A DNA stretch of 64,000 nucleotides. Source: an uncultured Pontibacter sp. Its GTDB lineage: Bacteria; Bacteroidota; Bacteroidia; Cytophagales; Hymenobacteraceae. A program made the translations under genes and the position numbers. Shown in pieces: positions 7,620 through 17,156 of the stretch; position 1 is the stretch's first letter; every line of letters begins with the position of its first letter. The notes beneath the pieces are model-generated. The model searched no databases and had not been told where the DNA came from. It saw only the letters and a list, made by a program, of their open reading frames with translations. The stretch lies in assembly GCF_947492645.1 (NCBI RefSeq), contig NZ_CANLMZ010000008.1, positions 310,001-374,000 on the forward strand, written 5' to 3'.

Positions 7620-8852
7620 ATGACAAAATACCTATTTGTACCCAGTAACCTTGAATTGAAGGGAATGCTCCCTACCATCAGACACAAACACATTGATAAG
7701 TACCACTACGTTGTGCACAAACTTTCTGAGGAAAGGATTTTGAACCGGCTAAACGATACCCGAAACGGTTACGTGAGCCTATCATCCGCTGTCATGAGGG
7801 ATGTGCTGACAGTCCAACAGTATATGCCTATCATGAGCTTTTTATTAGATAACGGTATTATCGAACGGGACGGAATCTACTCCAATGGAGGCACTTACCA
7901 CTCATTTGCAGCTAAATGCTACTGGTATCGGCTTACCCCTACATATCGTCAGGTTGAGGCACGACAGATGATGATAATCGACACGAATTTTGAGAGGAAG
8001 CTTGTCAGGAAGAGCCGGGAAGCTGTTGAAAAAGCTGTTAAAGAAACGCCTCACTTGCAGTTCATCAACTTCAATTTGAATGATTTGCAGATAGACAGCG
8101 TGGGCGCTCTGACTATGATACGTGAGATGCTGAACAATGACCTTGATTATACGGTGGAGATGTATAACAATGATACTCTCGTGATTCATAAAATCCAAAA
8201 TAGGGAGTTCTATATGGTCAGAGACACGTCTGGTAACAGGGTCCACAATAATCTAACAAGTCTACCCAAGCGATTGAGACGGTTCTTGTATATAAACTCC
8301 GGAGAAACACTTGTAAACCTCGACATACGCAACTCTCAACCGCTGTTATTATCTATTGTACTCAGAGAATATTATCCCTGCACATTGCCTCCAGATGTGG
8401 CCAAATACATTAACCTCTGCGAAAACGGCCAATTCTACGAACATATGATGGACTTAATGGACATACCTGCCTGCCCTATGCACCGGGACAAAATCCGGAA
8501 ATCATTCAAAGAGGATTGCTTTGCACATATTTTTTACTGCAAAAACAACCCTAAGTACACTTATAAGGAGGCCAAGATATTTAAGAGAGCCTTCCCGCAC
8601 TGTTACCAAGTAATTATACAGGAGAAAAAAGTGAACTATAAGAACCTTTCTATCAAGATGCAGCAGGCAGAGTCAAATATCATAATAGACAGAGTAGTGA
8701 GGCACCTGGCAGACCTTCGAAATATTTTTGCGCTGCCAATTCATGATTCCTTAGTCGTAACCGAAAGCAATGCAGATTATGTCAAACAGATTATGTTGAA
8801 AGAGTTTGCAAACTATGGCGTGAACCCAACCATCAACATTGAACAGCTGTAG
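7620..8852 (+). CDS. polymerase-like protein with family A / single-subunit palm motifs
   Basis: 410 aa. Residues about 40-110 look like a winged-helix segment (FLLDNGIIERDG). From 205 onward the order of features matches the palm of DNA polymerase I and T7-type RNA polymerases: an NLTSLPKRLRRFL stretch, motif A NLDIRNSQPLLL with D235, motif B R289-DKIRKSFKEDCF-A-H-I-F-Y306, and motif C IHDSLVV with D376. Both catalytic aspartates are present. Motif C is HDS as in T7 RNA polymerase, not HDE as in Pol I. There is no 3'-5' or 5'-3' nuclease domain, and the protein is much shorter than Pol I. Related mobile-element proteins with the D-I-x-N-S-Q-P motif are normally annotated hypothetical (recalled). 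It could replicate the island or act as a primer-making or defence polymerase. The fold is fairly secure; the role is open. Confidence 0.75.
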   Translation: MTKYLFVPSNLELKGMLPTIRHKHIDKYHYVVHKLSEERILNRLNDTRNGYVSLSSAVMRDVLTVQQYMPIMSFLLDNGIIERDGIYSNGGTYHSFAAKCYWYRLTPTYRQVEARQMMIIDTNFERKLVRKSREAVEKAVKETPHLQFINFNLNDLQIDSVGALTMIREMLNNDLDYTVEMYNNDTLVIHKIQNREFYMVRDTSGNRVHNNLTSLPKRLRRFLYINSGETLVNLDIRNSQPLLLSIVLREYYPCTLPPDVAKYINLCENGQFYEHMMDLMDIPACPMHRDKIRKSFKEDCFAHIFYCKNNPKYTYKEAKIFKRAFPHCYQVIIQEKKVNYKNLSIKMQQAESNIIIDRVVRHLADLRNIFALPIHDSLVVTESNADYVKQIMLKEFANYGVNPTINIEQL

Positions 8853-9017
8853 GGCTAACCTGTGGCTTTTTTAGTCAGCCTCTATACCATGATTGGTAGT
8901 ATAAACACGATGCTACTTCGAATCATCCCGTAACTCCAACAGGTAATACTTATACCGTACTATGTAGGTAGAAAGCAGGTAGAACTTTTTTATATATACT
9001 GAAAATAAGAAAGCTAC

Positions 9018-9203
9018 ATGCCACATCTTTACAAGAGCGCAAAGGTATATGACCGTACCGCTTATACCTTATCCTACATCCAAAGGGTGCTGTTTCAAAC
9101 GAGGGGCGTCCACCTCAGCAAAGTACAGGCATTGGACATTGCAGTCACCCAGTTGGGAATGATGGTAGAGAAAATGAATGACAAGAAAAATGGTGGATGT
9201 TAA
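9018..9203 (+). CDS. small hypothetical protein
   Basis: 61 aa with no recognised family and no signal peptide. The predicted helix VHLSKVQALDIAVTQLGMMVEKM could be amphipathic. Its 3' end overlaps the start of the next ORF by 26 nt, suggesting translational coupling. Function unknown. Confidence 0.45.
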   Translation: MPHLYKSAKVYDRTAYTLSYIQRVLFQTRGVHLSKVQALDIAVTQLGMMVEKMNDKKNGGC

Positions 9204-9480
9204 CCAGTTGTTCCGGAAAGGAAGCACAAGCCCGGTTAACCTAACTAGCAAGGGTAAAGAGTATGAGGTAATGCTGTTTCTGCTGAGAGACGAACTGTTT
9301 CCAGTCTACAAAACATTGATGAGGAAAATAGCAATTGAAAGTGATTTCACAGACTTTTGGAAAAGCCTAGTGCTCGTACATCCTTACGAGGTGTATTATG
9401 TCTGCGTCGTTGAGCCGGATGGCCTCGGACAATTTTTGCGCCTGTATACTGTTCAGGTGGTGATTACTCTAAAGGAATAG
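9178..9480 (+). CDS. small hypothetical protein
   Basis: 100 aa from 9178, or 96 aa from a second ATG at 9190. Not recognised. It is mixed alpha/beta with hydrophobic strands at the C-terminus (VYYVCVVEPDG, LYTVQVVITL). It overlaps the 61-aa gene before it and probably shares its transcript. Confidence 0.5.
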   Translation: MTRKMVDVNQLFRKGSTSPVNLTSKGKEYEVMLFLLRDELFPVYKTLMRKIAIESDFTDFWKSLVLVHPYEVYYVCVVEPDGLGQFLRLYTVQVVITLKE

Positions 9481-9592
9481 CCGTGCTGGTTAAAATAGCC
9501 GCACACTTGGTTTTAAACAATTAAAGCATGGCCGCAACAGGTGTAGTCGATTGAGTACACCTGTTGTTTGACCATATATCACAGCATCTAAA

Positions 9593-9820
9593 TTAGAAGT
9601 AATCTCCAAGTAGCTTCTCAATCTCACTTACAGGGCCAGCTTTACTTGCATCAGTAGCATTGTCTGTATCGGCAAGTAACTCAATAGCATCTAGGGTTAA
9701 GGCCTCCGCTAAGTTAGCAAATGGGAAGTGGTATGACTCTCCATTAATCTCATCATGCATTTGCTTTTCGTATTCTCGCTTCTCGTCAAAAGTCGGTTTC
9801 GTGTTTCTACCTTTTATCAT
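9593..9820 (-). CDS. small acidic hypothetical protein
   Basis: 75 aa, acidic, with a short basic start (MIKGRNTKP). No family recognised. It is convergent with the preceding genes and divergent from the ADP-ribosylglycohydrolase gene. The size would suit an antitoxin or accessory protein, but nothing in the sequence shows that. Confidence 0.4.
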   Translation of the reverse strand: MIKGRNTKPTFDEKREYEKQMHDEINGESYHFPFANLAEALTLDAIELLADTDNATDASKAGPVSEIEKLLGDYF

Positions 9821-9941
9821 AAAAGTTGTTATTTTTTATTCCGACTTCATATTTGTTGCCGGTCATAAGTATATATCATTGCAGCACTTCCTTCTACACC
9901 CATATTCACCTAAGGACCAACAAATTAACACACAAAACCTA

Positions 9942-9949
9942 TACCTTTG
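9942..9949 (+). promoter_or_regulatory. -7 promoter box immediately before the start codon
   Basis: TACCTTTG matches TAnnTTTG exactly and ends 3 nt before the ATG at 9953. Transcription would begin at or just after that ATG, so the mRNA is probably leaderless or a slightly later start is used. No -33 TTTG is visible. Confidence 0.5.
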
Positions 9950-9952
9950 TGT

Positions 9953-10927
9953 ATGGATAACAAACTACTATCGGAGAAAATAACCACTTCCTACATCGGC
10001 TCAGCGTTCGGGGACGCATGGGCTTTGGGTCTGGAATTCTGCTCCCGTGACTACATTCGGGACAATTACCCAGTCATTGAAAAGCCTCTGGGCTATATGG
10101 CATTTAACCAGCCACCATTAACGTACAGCGATGATTCTAGCCTTTTGTTCTGCGCCACGGAGTCTCTGATTGGCGGCTTTGATTTGGAGGATATGGCGAG
10201 AAGGTTCAGCCAGTGGTTTGACCCCGCTAAGGCCTACTGGTCTGCTAGAGGAGAGATATTCGATGTGGGAATAACGACTGCCAAGTCTCTCAGAAGGTAT
10301 GCAAAAGGCTACAAAAGAGCTGAATTCTGCGGAGATGACCACCCCATGAGTGCAGGCAACGCTGGCGTAAGTAGGAGCCTTGCACTCGCCTTCTACACGC
10401 TGGGAATGAGCCTAGATGAGATTTTTAGGCACACTATGCTGGTGAGCAGCATCACGCACCGCCACCCGGTTGCTATACTAACGGCATTTTACTATGTAGT
10501 CTACATACAACATGTCCTTACCATGGATAGATTCCATGCGTACCATGCAACGAACGAACTCATTAAAAGCTACCTACCATCCACCTCATTTAGTCAGGAT
10601 GATATTAGCGCCCTAGACCGGGTATTGGAAGGAAAAATACCTGACTTGGAAGAGGATAAGGTTTATAGCTCACCTTACTGCATTCATACTCTCGAATGCA
10701 GCCTCTGGAGTGTTTTCAGGGCTTCCTCCTTTCGGAACGCTTTGGATAGGGTGGTTTCAATGGGGGAAGACACCGATAGCAATTCTTTTCTTGCCTGTTC
10801 AATAGCTTCTATAGAGTGGGGAGTTGATGATGTGGCTCAATGGTTACCCGAGTTGGCACGTTACGAGGACATCTGTGACCTCTCCAAGCGATTTGCAGCC
10901 TCCCTCTCCGGAAGGTACGAAAATTAA
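9953..10927 (+). CDS. ADP-ribosylglycohydrolase family protein (DraG-like)
   Basis: 324 aa from the ATG at 9953; a TTG two codons upstream is less likely. The metal-binding motifs appear in order: GSAFGDAWALGLEF near residue 15, the paired-Asp YSDDSSLL near 57, SAGNAGVSRS near 127, SSITHRHP near 156, and GEDTDSNSF near 265, the second dinuclear Mg/Mn site. Family members remove ADP-ribose from proteins or nucleic acids. It lies about 160 nt upstream of the type III mod gene on the same strand. This could reflect a defence context (reversal of ADP-ribosylation) or chance. No ADP-ribosyltransferase gene is adjacent. Confidence 0.88.
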   Translation: MDNKLLSEKITTSYIGSAFGDAWALGLEFCSRDYIRDNYPVIEKPLGYMAFNQPPLTYSDDSSLLFCATESLIGGFDLEDMARRFSQWFDPAKAYWSARGEIFDVGITTAKSLRRYAKGYKRAEFCGDDHPMSAGNAGVSRSLALAFYTLGMSLDEIFRHTMLVSSITHRHPVAILTAFYYVVYIQHVLTMDRFHAYHATNELIKSYLPSTSFSQDDISALDRVLEGKIPDLEEDKVYSSPYCIHTLECSLWSVFRASSFRNALDRVVSMGEDTDSNSFLACSIASIEWGVDDVAQWLPELARYEDICDLSKRFAASLSGRYEN

Positions 10928-11086
10928 TAGAAACTTTGCGCCGTTTACAACCTCCCCCATGCCTGAGCCTTGGAAGCTTTGTTTTTTACATTACTTCAGC
11001 GATAGGTATGCAAAACGATACCATATTTCTATAAATCCTTTCTATCTTTACTCTTCTACAACTAACACGTTAATCACCCTTACCCG

Positions 11087-12697
11087 ATGCCTACCCTCCA
11101 CTGGATTGGAAAAGAAAAAGTAGTAAACCACCACCGAGACGTGCCCTTCCGTGTGCTGGAACAAACCTATACCTTTAGCACCGACCAAAGCACTCCGGAC
11201 AGCCCAGCACACAACGGCGAGAATAAAATAATACACGGCGACAACCTGGAGGCCCTGAAGGCGCTGCTGCCGGAGTACGAAGGCCGCGTGAAGTGCATCT
11301 ACATAGACCCGCCTTACAACACCGGCAACGAAGCCTGGGTGTATAACGACAACGTAAACGACCCCAAAATACAGCGTTGGCTACAGCAGGTGGTGGGCAA
11401 AGAAGGCGAAGACCTGACCCGCCACGACAAATGGCTCTGCATGATGTACCCTCGCCTGAAACTGCTGCACAAGCTGCTGGCCGATGATGGTGCCATCTTT
11501 ATCTCGATTGATGATAATGAACAAGCCAATCTAAAGCTGGTGATGGATGAAATTTTTGGGATGGCCAATTTTGTCTCAACCATAATTTGGCAGAAAGTAT
11601 ATGCGCCCAAAAACTCAGCAAAATTTATGTCTGAAGACCATGATTTTATTTTAACTTATAGCAAGAATATAAATCAATTGGCTCTTAACAAACTTCCCAG
11701 AAATGATGAGCAAGTAAAGCGATACAAAAATCCTGATAATGACTACAGAGGGCTTTGGAAACCCGGTGACCTTTCAGCAAGAAATTATTATGGAGAAGGG
11801 ACATACTCAATTACCACACCTTCTGGAAGAGTAGTTGAGGCACCACCAAAAGGAACCTACTGGCGTGTATCTCAGAAGAAGTTCAAGCAGATGGATGCTG
11901 ATAACAGAATATGGTGGGGTGAGGATGGCAATAACGTACCAGCTATAAAGAGATTTCTGAGTGAAGTACAGGATGGAGTAGTTCCACAAACTCTCTGGAA
12001 GTATGATGAGGTAGGTCATACACAGTTGGCCAAAAAGGAGCTAATTAAAGTTCTAACATTTGGCAGCTCCGATGATGTGTTTGTCACGCCTAAACCTGTA
12101 AAACTAATTGATAGAATTTTAAAAATAGCTTCTGACAAAGATTCCATTATCCTCGACAGCTTTGCTGGTTCCGGTACCACGGCACATGCGGTACTTAACC
12201 TGAACAAGGAGGATGGCGGCAACCGCAAGTTCATTCTGGTGGAGATGGAAGATTATGCCGAAGGTATAACCGCTGAGCGGGTAAAGCGTGTGATGCAGGG
12301 CTATGGCGAAGGCAGCAAAGCCGTGTCAGGAACAGGCGGCAGTTTCAGCTATTACGAACTAGGCGAGCCGCTGTTCGACGAGCACCAAAACCTGAACGAA
12401 GCTGTAGGTGCGCCGCGCATACAAGAGTACATCTGGTACACCGAAACCCGCACTCCCTACCCTGCCCCTATACCCGGGCAAGACCTATACCTGCTCGGCA
12501 GCCTGCACGGCACGGCCTATTACTTTGTGTACGAGCCGAGCCACATCACCAACCTCGACTACGATTTTCTGGCCACCATTACGCACCGTGCCGAACAGTA
12601 CGTCATCTATGCCGACAACTGCCTGCTGCCAAAAGAGATGCTGCAAAAGCATAACATCGTGTTCAAGAAAATACCACGGGATATATCGCGGTTCTAA
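11087..12697 (+). CDS. mod: type III restriction-modification methyltransferase subunit
   Basis: 536 aa. Motif IV DPPY is at residues 74-77, preceded by IIHGDNLEAL and GRVKCIYI, and motif I SFAGSGTTAHAV lies near residue 360, so DPPY comes before FxGxG: the beta-class adenine N6 methyltransferase order of type III Mod. The middle (about 150-340) is more AT-rich in DNA and is the target-recognition region, which varies most in this family. It methylates one strand of an asymmetric site and also supplies specificity to Res. The res gene follows after 47 nt, forming an operon. The ATG at 11087 is a reasonable start. Confidence 0.95.
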   Translation: MPTLHWIGKEKVVNHHRDVPFRVLEQTYTFSTDQSTPDSPAHNGENKIIHGDNLEALKALLPEYEGRVKCIYIDPPYNTGNEAWVYNDNVNDPKIQRWLQQVVGKEGEDLTRHDKWLCMMYPRLKLLHKLLADDGAIFISIDDNEQANLKLVMDEIFGMANFVSTIIWQKVYAPKNSAKFMSEDHDFILTYSKNINQLALNKLPRNDEQVKRYKNPDNDYRGLWKPGDLSARNYYGEGTYSITTPSGRVVEAPPKGTYWRVSQKKFKQMDADNRIWWGEDGNNVPAIKRFLSEVQDGVVPQTLWKYDEVGHTQLAKKELIKVLTFGSSDDVFVTPKPVKLIDRILKIASDKDSIILDSFAGSGTTAHAVLNLNKEDGGNRKFILVEMEDYAEGITAERVKRVMQGYGEGSKAVSGTGGSFSYYELGEPLFDEHQNLNEAVGAPRIQEYIWYTETRTPYPAPIPGQDLYLLGSLHGTAYYFVYEPSHITNLDYDFLATITHRAEQYVIYADNCLLPKEMLQKHNIVFKKIPRDISRF

Positions 12698-12744
12698 TTC
12701 AGCTCAGGTATTTGTTACAGTTTAGGTTAGGTTAAGAGAAACAC

Positions 12745-15387
12745 ATGGAATTAAAGGCATACCAGCAACAGGTTATTCAGCACCTCGAAGAGTTCTTGAA
12801 ATATACCCAGCAGCACAAGCTAGTGGGCGAAGCATTTAACAAATTCTGGGAAGACAAGATAGGCCCCTACAATCCGTTGACCGGAGAGGGTATGCGGCCC
12901 TACAAAAACAATGTGCCCGGTGCAGCCAACATCTGCATAAAAGTACCTACCGCTGGTGGTAAAACCTTTATTGCCTGCCATGCCGTTAACTCCATCTTCA
13001 GAGCCTACCCCGTAGACAAACCCAAGGCTGTGGTATGGCTGGTGCCGTGGAGCAACCTTCTCGACCAGACCGTCAAGAACCTGAGCAATCCGGCTCACCC
13101 CTACCGTCAGAAGCTGGATGCTCTCTTTAACCACCGTGTGGAAGTATATCAGAAAGATGACCTGCTGCAAGGCTCCAACTTTAACCCAACAGTAGTTAAC
13201 GAACAATTGACGATACTGGTGATGAGCTTTGCCAGCTTGCGTGCCCGTCGCAAGGAGGACCGCAAAGTATACCAGGAGAACGGCCAGCTGGCGCAGTTTG
13301 CGCAGCAGTATAGAGACAGCTCGCACCTACTTGAAAATACTGATGAGACGGCCCTCATCAACGTCATCCGCAGCCTGAATCCTGTGGTTGTGGTAGACGA
13401 GAGCCACAACGCCGAAAGCGACCTGAGCGTGGATATGCTGCAGGCCCTCAATCCCTCTTTTGTGCTCGACCTGACTGCTACACCTAAAGAGAACAGCAAC
13501 ATCATCAGCCTGGTGCCTGCCATTGAACTCAAAAAGGAGCACATGGTCAAGCTGCCCGTTATCGTGTACAACCACCACGACAAAACCGAAGTCGTGAACA
13601 GTGCCCTGCATCTGCAACAGAACCTGGAGCAATTAGCAAAGGAGCAGTACAAAAACGGAGGACGATACATACGACCCATTGTGCTGTTCCAGGCACAGCC
13701 CCGCACTGGCGAAGACAACACTACCTTCGAAAAGCTGAAACAGCAGCTGCTAAAACTGGGCATACCTGAAGAGCATATAAAAATCAAGACCGCCAATAAG
13801 GACGAGTTGAAAGGCGTGAACCTACTATCGGAGCTTTGCCCGGTGAGGTACATCATCACCATTAACGCACTAAAAGAGGGCTGGGACTGCCCTTTTGCTT
13901 ATATTCTGGCATCACTTGCAGATAAGTCTTCGGCAGTGGATGTGGAGCAGATACTAGGCCGGGTGCTGCGTCAACCCTATGTTATGAAACATGGCCATCC
14001 GCTCCTGAATGTGTCCTATGTGCTTACTGCCTCGGCCAAGTTCAATGACACGCTGCAGAATATTGTAAAAGGTCTGCAGGCTTCCGGCTTCAGTAGCAAA
14101 GACTATCGCCAGAAAGACGTGCTGCTAGAAGAGCAAAAACCGGAGGAAACCCCGCAGCAGTCGCTCAACAAAGCCTTCTTCCCGGAAGAGTACCCTGATA
14201 CACCGGACGAGAATGAGATTGATACAACCAGAATCAGCTATACATTGGATAATCCGCCTTCGGCTACCACCACTTCTGTGGTATCGCAGATAACGGAAAT
14301 GGCCGTGCAGCAGGTAAACGAGACGGAGCGCCAGATAAACCAGCAGGCAACATCAACCACCGATAACTTTTTTACTGAAATGGGCGACAAAGTGCAGCGT
14401 TACCAGATGCGGGAAGCCTTTGCTGAGGCTGCAAAACAACTCGCTATACCTCAGTTTTTCCTGGAGGTACCGGCTTCTTCTATCTTCGACCTGGAGACAG
14501 GTGCCGTTATCTTAAACCAAGAGGTGTTACTAAAGGGATTTCGGCTCTCGGACGAGGACACCAAAATCGCTTTCGACAGCATCACGTCGGATATGTATAA
14601 AGTGGACCTGCATGAAACGAGAAAGAACGATTTTACTCCGTCTTTCGCTAAAATTGAAGAGCAACAGGTAAAGGACCCGATAGCCGAATACATTCTGGCC
14701 AAGCCCAAAGAGAGCCAGGTAAAAGACATCGGTTACCAAATTATGCAGCTTATCGGGAACATGTATCCGATTGCCGAGCAGGAAATCAAGATTTACGTGG
14801 AGCGCATACTCACTCAACTAAACACAGAGCAGCTTCGCGATTTCCTGTCGCGAAAGTATAGCTATACCGATAAGATTAAGAAGAAAATCCGTTCGCTGGC
14901 AGACGCATACGCCGAGCAGCGTTTTAATGAGCAGCTTAAAATCGGCAAGATTAGCACAAGCTCCAACTGGAGGTTCCCGGAAACGTTGGTGCCCGGTGCA
15001 CCGGGAGCTCCTATTGCAGGCTCGCTCTACGAGCGTGAAGGTAGTATGAATAACTTTGAGCAGCGTAACATTATGGAGCTTTCCAGTTTGCCGAACGTGC
15101 TGTTCTGGCACCGTAACCTGGGGCGCGGCAAAGGCTTTTCCATCAATGGTTTCAAATCCAATCACTACCCTGATTTCATCCTGTATACTAGGTCAGGTAA
15201 AGTGATTCTAGTAGAAACCAAGGGTGATGACCGCGACAACTCCGATAGCGAAGCGAAATGTCGCCTTGGCAACCAGTGGGCACAGCAAGCCGGGAATGGA
15301 TACAACTACTTTATGGTGTTCGAGAGCAGTGTCATTGAGGGGGCCTATAACCTGAGTAAAGCAAAGGAGCTAATCAGTCAGTTGTAA
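12745..15387 (+). CDS. res: type III restriction endonuclease subunit
   Basis: 880 aa. Superfamily 2 helicase motifs: Walker A PTAGGKT (68-74), DESH box (218-221), motif III DLTATP near 247, motif VI QILGRVLRQPY near 410. The C-terminal nuclease domain has the PD-(D/E)xK pattern with PDFIL near residue 810 and VETKGD about 15 residues on. It translocates on DNA and cuts between head-to-head sites when unmethylated, in a Mod2Res1 complex. The gene is intact, with no frameshift, and is co-transcribed with mod. Confidence 0.95.
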   Translation: MELKAYQQQVIQHLEEFLKYTQQHKLVGEAFNKFWEDKIGPYNPLTGEGMRPYKNNVPGAANICIKVPTAGGKTFIACHAVNSIFRAYPVDKPKAVVWLVPWSNLLDQTVKNLSNPAHPYRQKLDALFNHRVEVYQKDDLLQGSNFNPTVVNEQLTILVMSFASLRARRKEDRKVYQENGQLAQFAQQYRDSSHLLENTDETALINVIRSLNPVVVVDESHNAESDLSVDMLQALNPSFVLDLTATPKENSNIISLVPAIELKKEHMVKLPVIVYNHHDKTEVVNSALHLQQNLEQLAKEQYKNGGRYIRPIVLFQAQPRTGEDNTTFEKLKQQLLKLGIPEEHIKIKTANKDELKGVNLLSELCPVRYIITINALKEGWDCPFAYILASLADKSSAVDVEQILGRVLRQPYVMKHGHPLLNVSYVLTASAKFNDTLQNIVKGLQASGFSSKDYRQKDVLLEEQKPEETPQQSLNKAFFPEEYPDTPDENEIDTTRISYTLDNPPSATTTSVVSQITEMAVQQVNETERQINQQATSTTDNFFTEMGDKVQRYQMREAFAEAAKQLAIPQFFLEVPASSIFDLETGAVILNQEVLLKGFRLSDEDTKIAFDSITSDMYKVDLHETRKNDFTPSFAKIEEQQVKDPIAEYILAKPKESQVKDIGYQIMQLIGNMYPIAEQEIKIYVERILTQLNTEQLRDFLSRKYSYTDKIKKKIRSLADAYAEQRFNEQLKIGKISTSSNWRFPETLVPGAPGAPIAGSLYEREGSMNNFEQRNIMELSSLPNVLFWHRNLGRGKGFSINGFKSNHYPDFILYTRSGKVILVETKGDDRDNSDSEAKCRLGNQWAQQAGNGYNYFMVFESSVIEGAYNLSKAKELISQL

Positions 15388-15505
15388 CAGACCCTTTTCA
15401 CACTTGTGGAGACTTTTTGTGGTGAATTCCCTGAAAATCTACCTTTACCCTCTATTTATAGGTTTGATTGTGGTCCGCTGTGGACTCCTACTAGGTCTAT
15501 CACAG

Positions 15506-16051
15506 CTAGAATCCAAGCTTAGCCAGTTTTGTAATGCGTGTGTTGTAAATACGGGTCCAACCTTTTGGCTTCTGCTTGATTTCATCTTCAGTAGTGATGT
15601 TCTTCCAGGCTAGGTTCTGATATTTGTATTCATCAAAGTCTACCTGGCTACTATATTCAAGTTCATCAGGATGAAACAGAGTGTAGATATCAAGAGAGTC
15701 CCTACACCTAAAGTAAATAGTGTAGCCGTCATTATACTTATCTAGTTCATACCGTTCAATCGCAAAGATGTACAGCGTATCGAAGTTTACTGCTTTGACC
15801 TTGGAAACCGGTTTTTCTAAATAGAGTAGCTGAAAGCCGTTTTTTATATGTCCGGACTCATACACCACGTAGTCCTCTTCTTCCCCCACGTAATCCTCTC
15901 TTTCCTTTAGGTTATTAAAATAGATGTGGTTGTAGTTGAACGAAACGCATGGCTTCCACCTAGAGCTATCGTATGGTATATATGCCCCGTGTTGTTCCAC
16001 TTTTAAACTTGTCTCAGTGGCACCTGTAGTCTTACTGTGTTCTATTCCCAT
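15506..16051 (-). CDS. hypothetical protein, paralogue of the interrupted gene downstream
   Basis: 181 aa, no family recognised, no signal peptide. Shared features with the broken copy at 16396-16920 are DSSRW.P, NYNHIYF, GFQLLY and a common end (RI/VN-K-LGF). It is rich in Tyr, Asp and Glu, with beta-strand character. It converges on res. Orphan pairs like this often come from immunity or defence accessory families, but there is no direct evidence. Confidence 0.65.
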   Translation of the reverse strand: MGIEHSKTTGATETSLKVEQHGAYIPYDSSRWKPCVSFNYNHIYFNNLKEREDYVGEEEDYVVYESGHIKNGFQLLYLEKPVSKVKAVNFDTLYIFAIERYELDKYNDGYTIYFRCRDSLDIYTLFHPDELEYSSQVDFDEYKYQNLAWKNITTEDEIKQKPKGWTRIYNTRITKLAKLGF

Positions 16052-16395
16052 TTCTTGAATGTTTCTATGATATACATCAATTATAGAGTCAGCTATATTA
16101 AAAGTTTTAATCGGGTTCGAAGTTTTTTTTCTCTATGAAGGATTCCCAGGGCCATGTACGGCCGATGCTTCCATGTGTATACTTGAGAAAGCTTGGCTCC
16201 GGTAAGGGCGTGCAGTAAAAGTCTGTACAGGGATGAGGCGCTGTACACACGTTTGTTAGTGCTGGTGCCCTCACAAGCCCGAGCCCCCTTCATCGAAAAC
16301 CTTGTAGGTTACGAGTGTGACGGTCATATTTACCAAGATGAGTGGAAGAGTTGAGACCTGAGGATGCCAACCTGGTTTACCACCATAGGTGGATG

Positions 16396-16920
16396 TTAGA
16401 AGCCGAGGTTGGTCATCTTATTCACTCGGGTGTTGTAGTAGGTGACATTATCTATTTGGCTTATTTCTGCTTCCGTCACTTTGTTTCTCCAGGCAAAGCT
16501 TTTTTCAAAGTCCCAAGCTTCAACGTCTGAGTCACATGCAAACCGAAAATACATGGGGTACTCTAAAAAATAAATATCAAGTGTTTTCAGGCATTTGAAG
16601 TATAAGTCGAAACCATCCAAAAATGGATACCATTCGTAGTGCTTGACAGCCTAGATGTACAACTGCTGAAAATCTATAACCTTAGGTTGAGCATCTCCTG
16701 TCGTCTCCTTGTACAGTAGCTGGAAGCCTGGTTTTACTTGTCCGTCATCGTAATACAAACAATCTCCCTCCCCTAAAAGCTTTCTGAAGTATATGTGGTT
16801 ATAATTCAGGACCGCAGACGGATTCCATCTTGAGCTGTCAAACAGCTTATCCATTTGATTTTTTGCCGTCGAAAATTTTCTAACTATTGTTCCCGCACGT
16901 AATTTTTGATGTGATTTCAT
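16396..16920 (-). pseudogene. paralogue of the 181-aa gene, interrupted by an in-frame TAG
   Basis: A 175-codon frame that aligns over its whole length with the gene at 15506-16051. A single amber codon at 16651-16653 (after QLYI) splits it into an 89-aa N-terminal ORF and a 74-aa C-terminal ORF. The frame is otherwise open and conserved on both sides (YNHIYF, GFQLLY before; LYFKCLKTLDIY, FAWRN after). The break is recent, a sequencing error, or a readthrough codon. Pseudogene is the simplest call. Confidence 0.7.
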
Positions 16921-17143
16921 ATAAGTAAAAGTTGTGTATCATATCTTATAGAAACAGGTTATGGAAAAGTTGTAAAGAGTTATCGGTTTTTAATTATTCT
17001 AACGGAAGGTCGTTAGAAGGCCTATGGGCGCTGGATGAGTTAAAACTATGCATTTAGGATATACGTTACGGTGGATAGGCTTTCTGGCGTCTCTATAACG
17101 AGGGACGAACAATAGCAAGAGAGCATGAGTAGCTAAAATTTAT

Positions 17144-17151
17144 TACCTTTG
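17144..17151 (+). promoter_or_regulatory. -7 promoter box of the metal-resistance cluster
   Basis: TACCTTTG (TAnnTTTG consensus) ends 5 nt before the ATG at 17157, so transcription starts at about the start codon and the message is likely leaderless. This is probably the promoter of the first gene of the efflux cluster. Confidence 0.55.
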
Positions 17152-17156
17152 CACAA

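Noticed and set aside
16093..16293. 66-codon minus-strand frame between the two paralogues
   Set aside because: No similarity to its neighbours and no start signal; more likely spacer.
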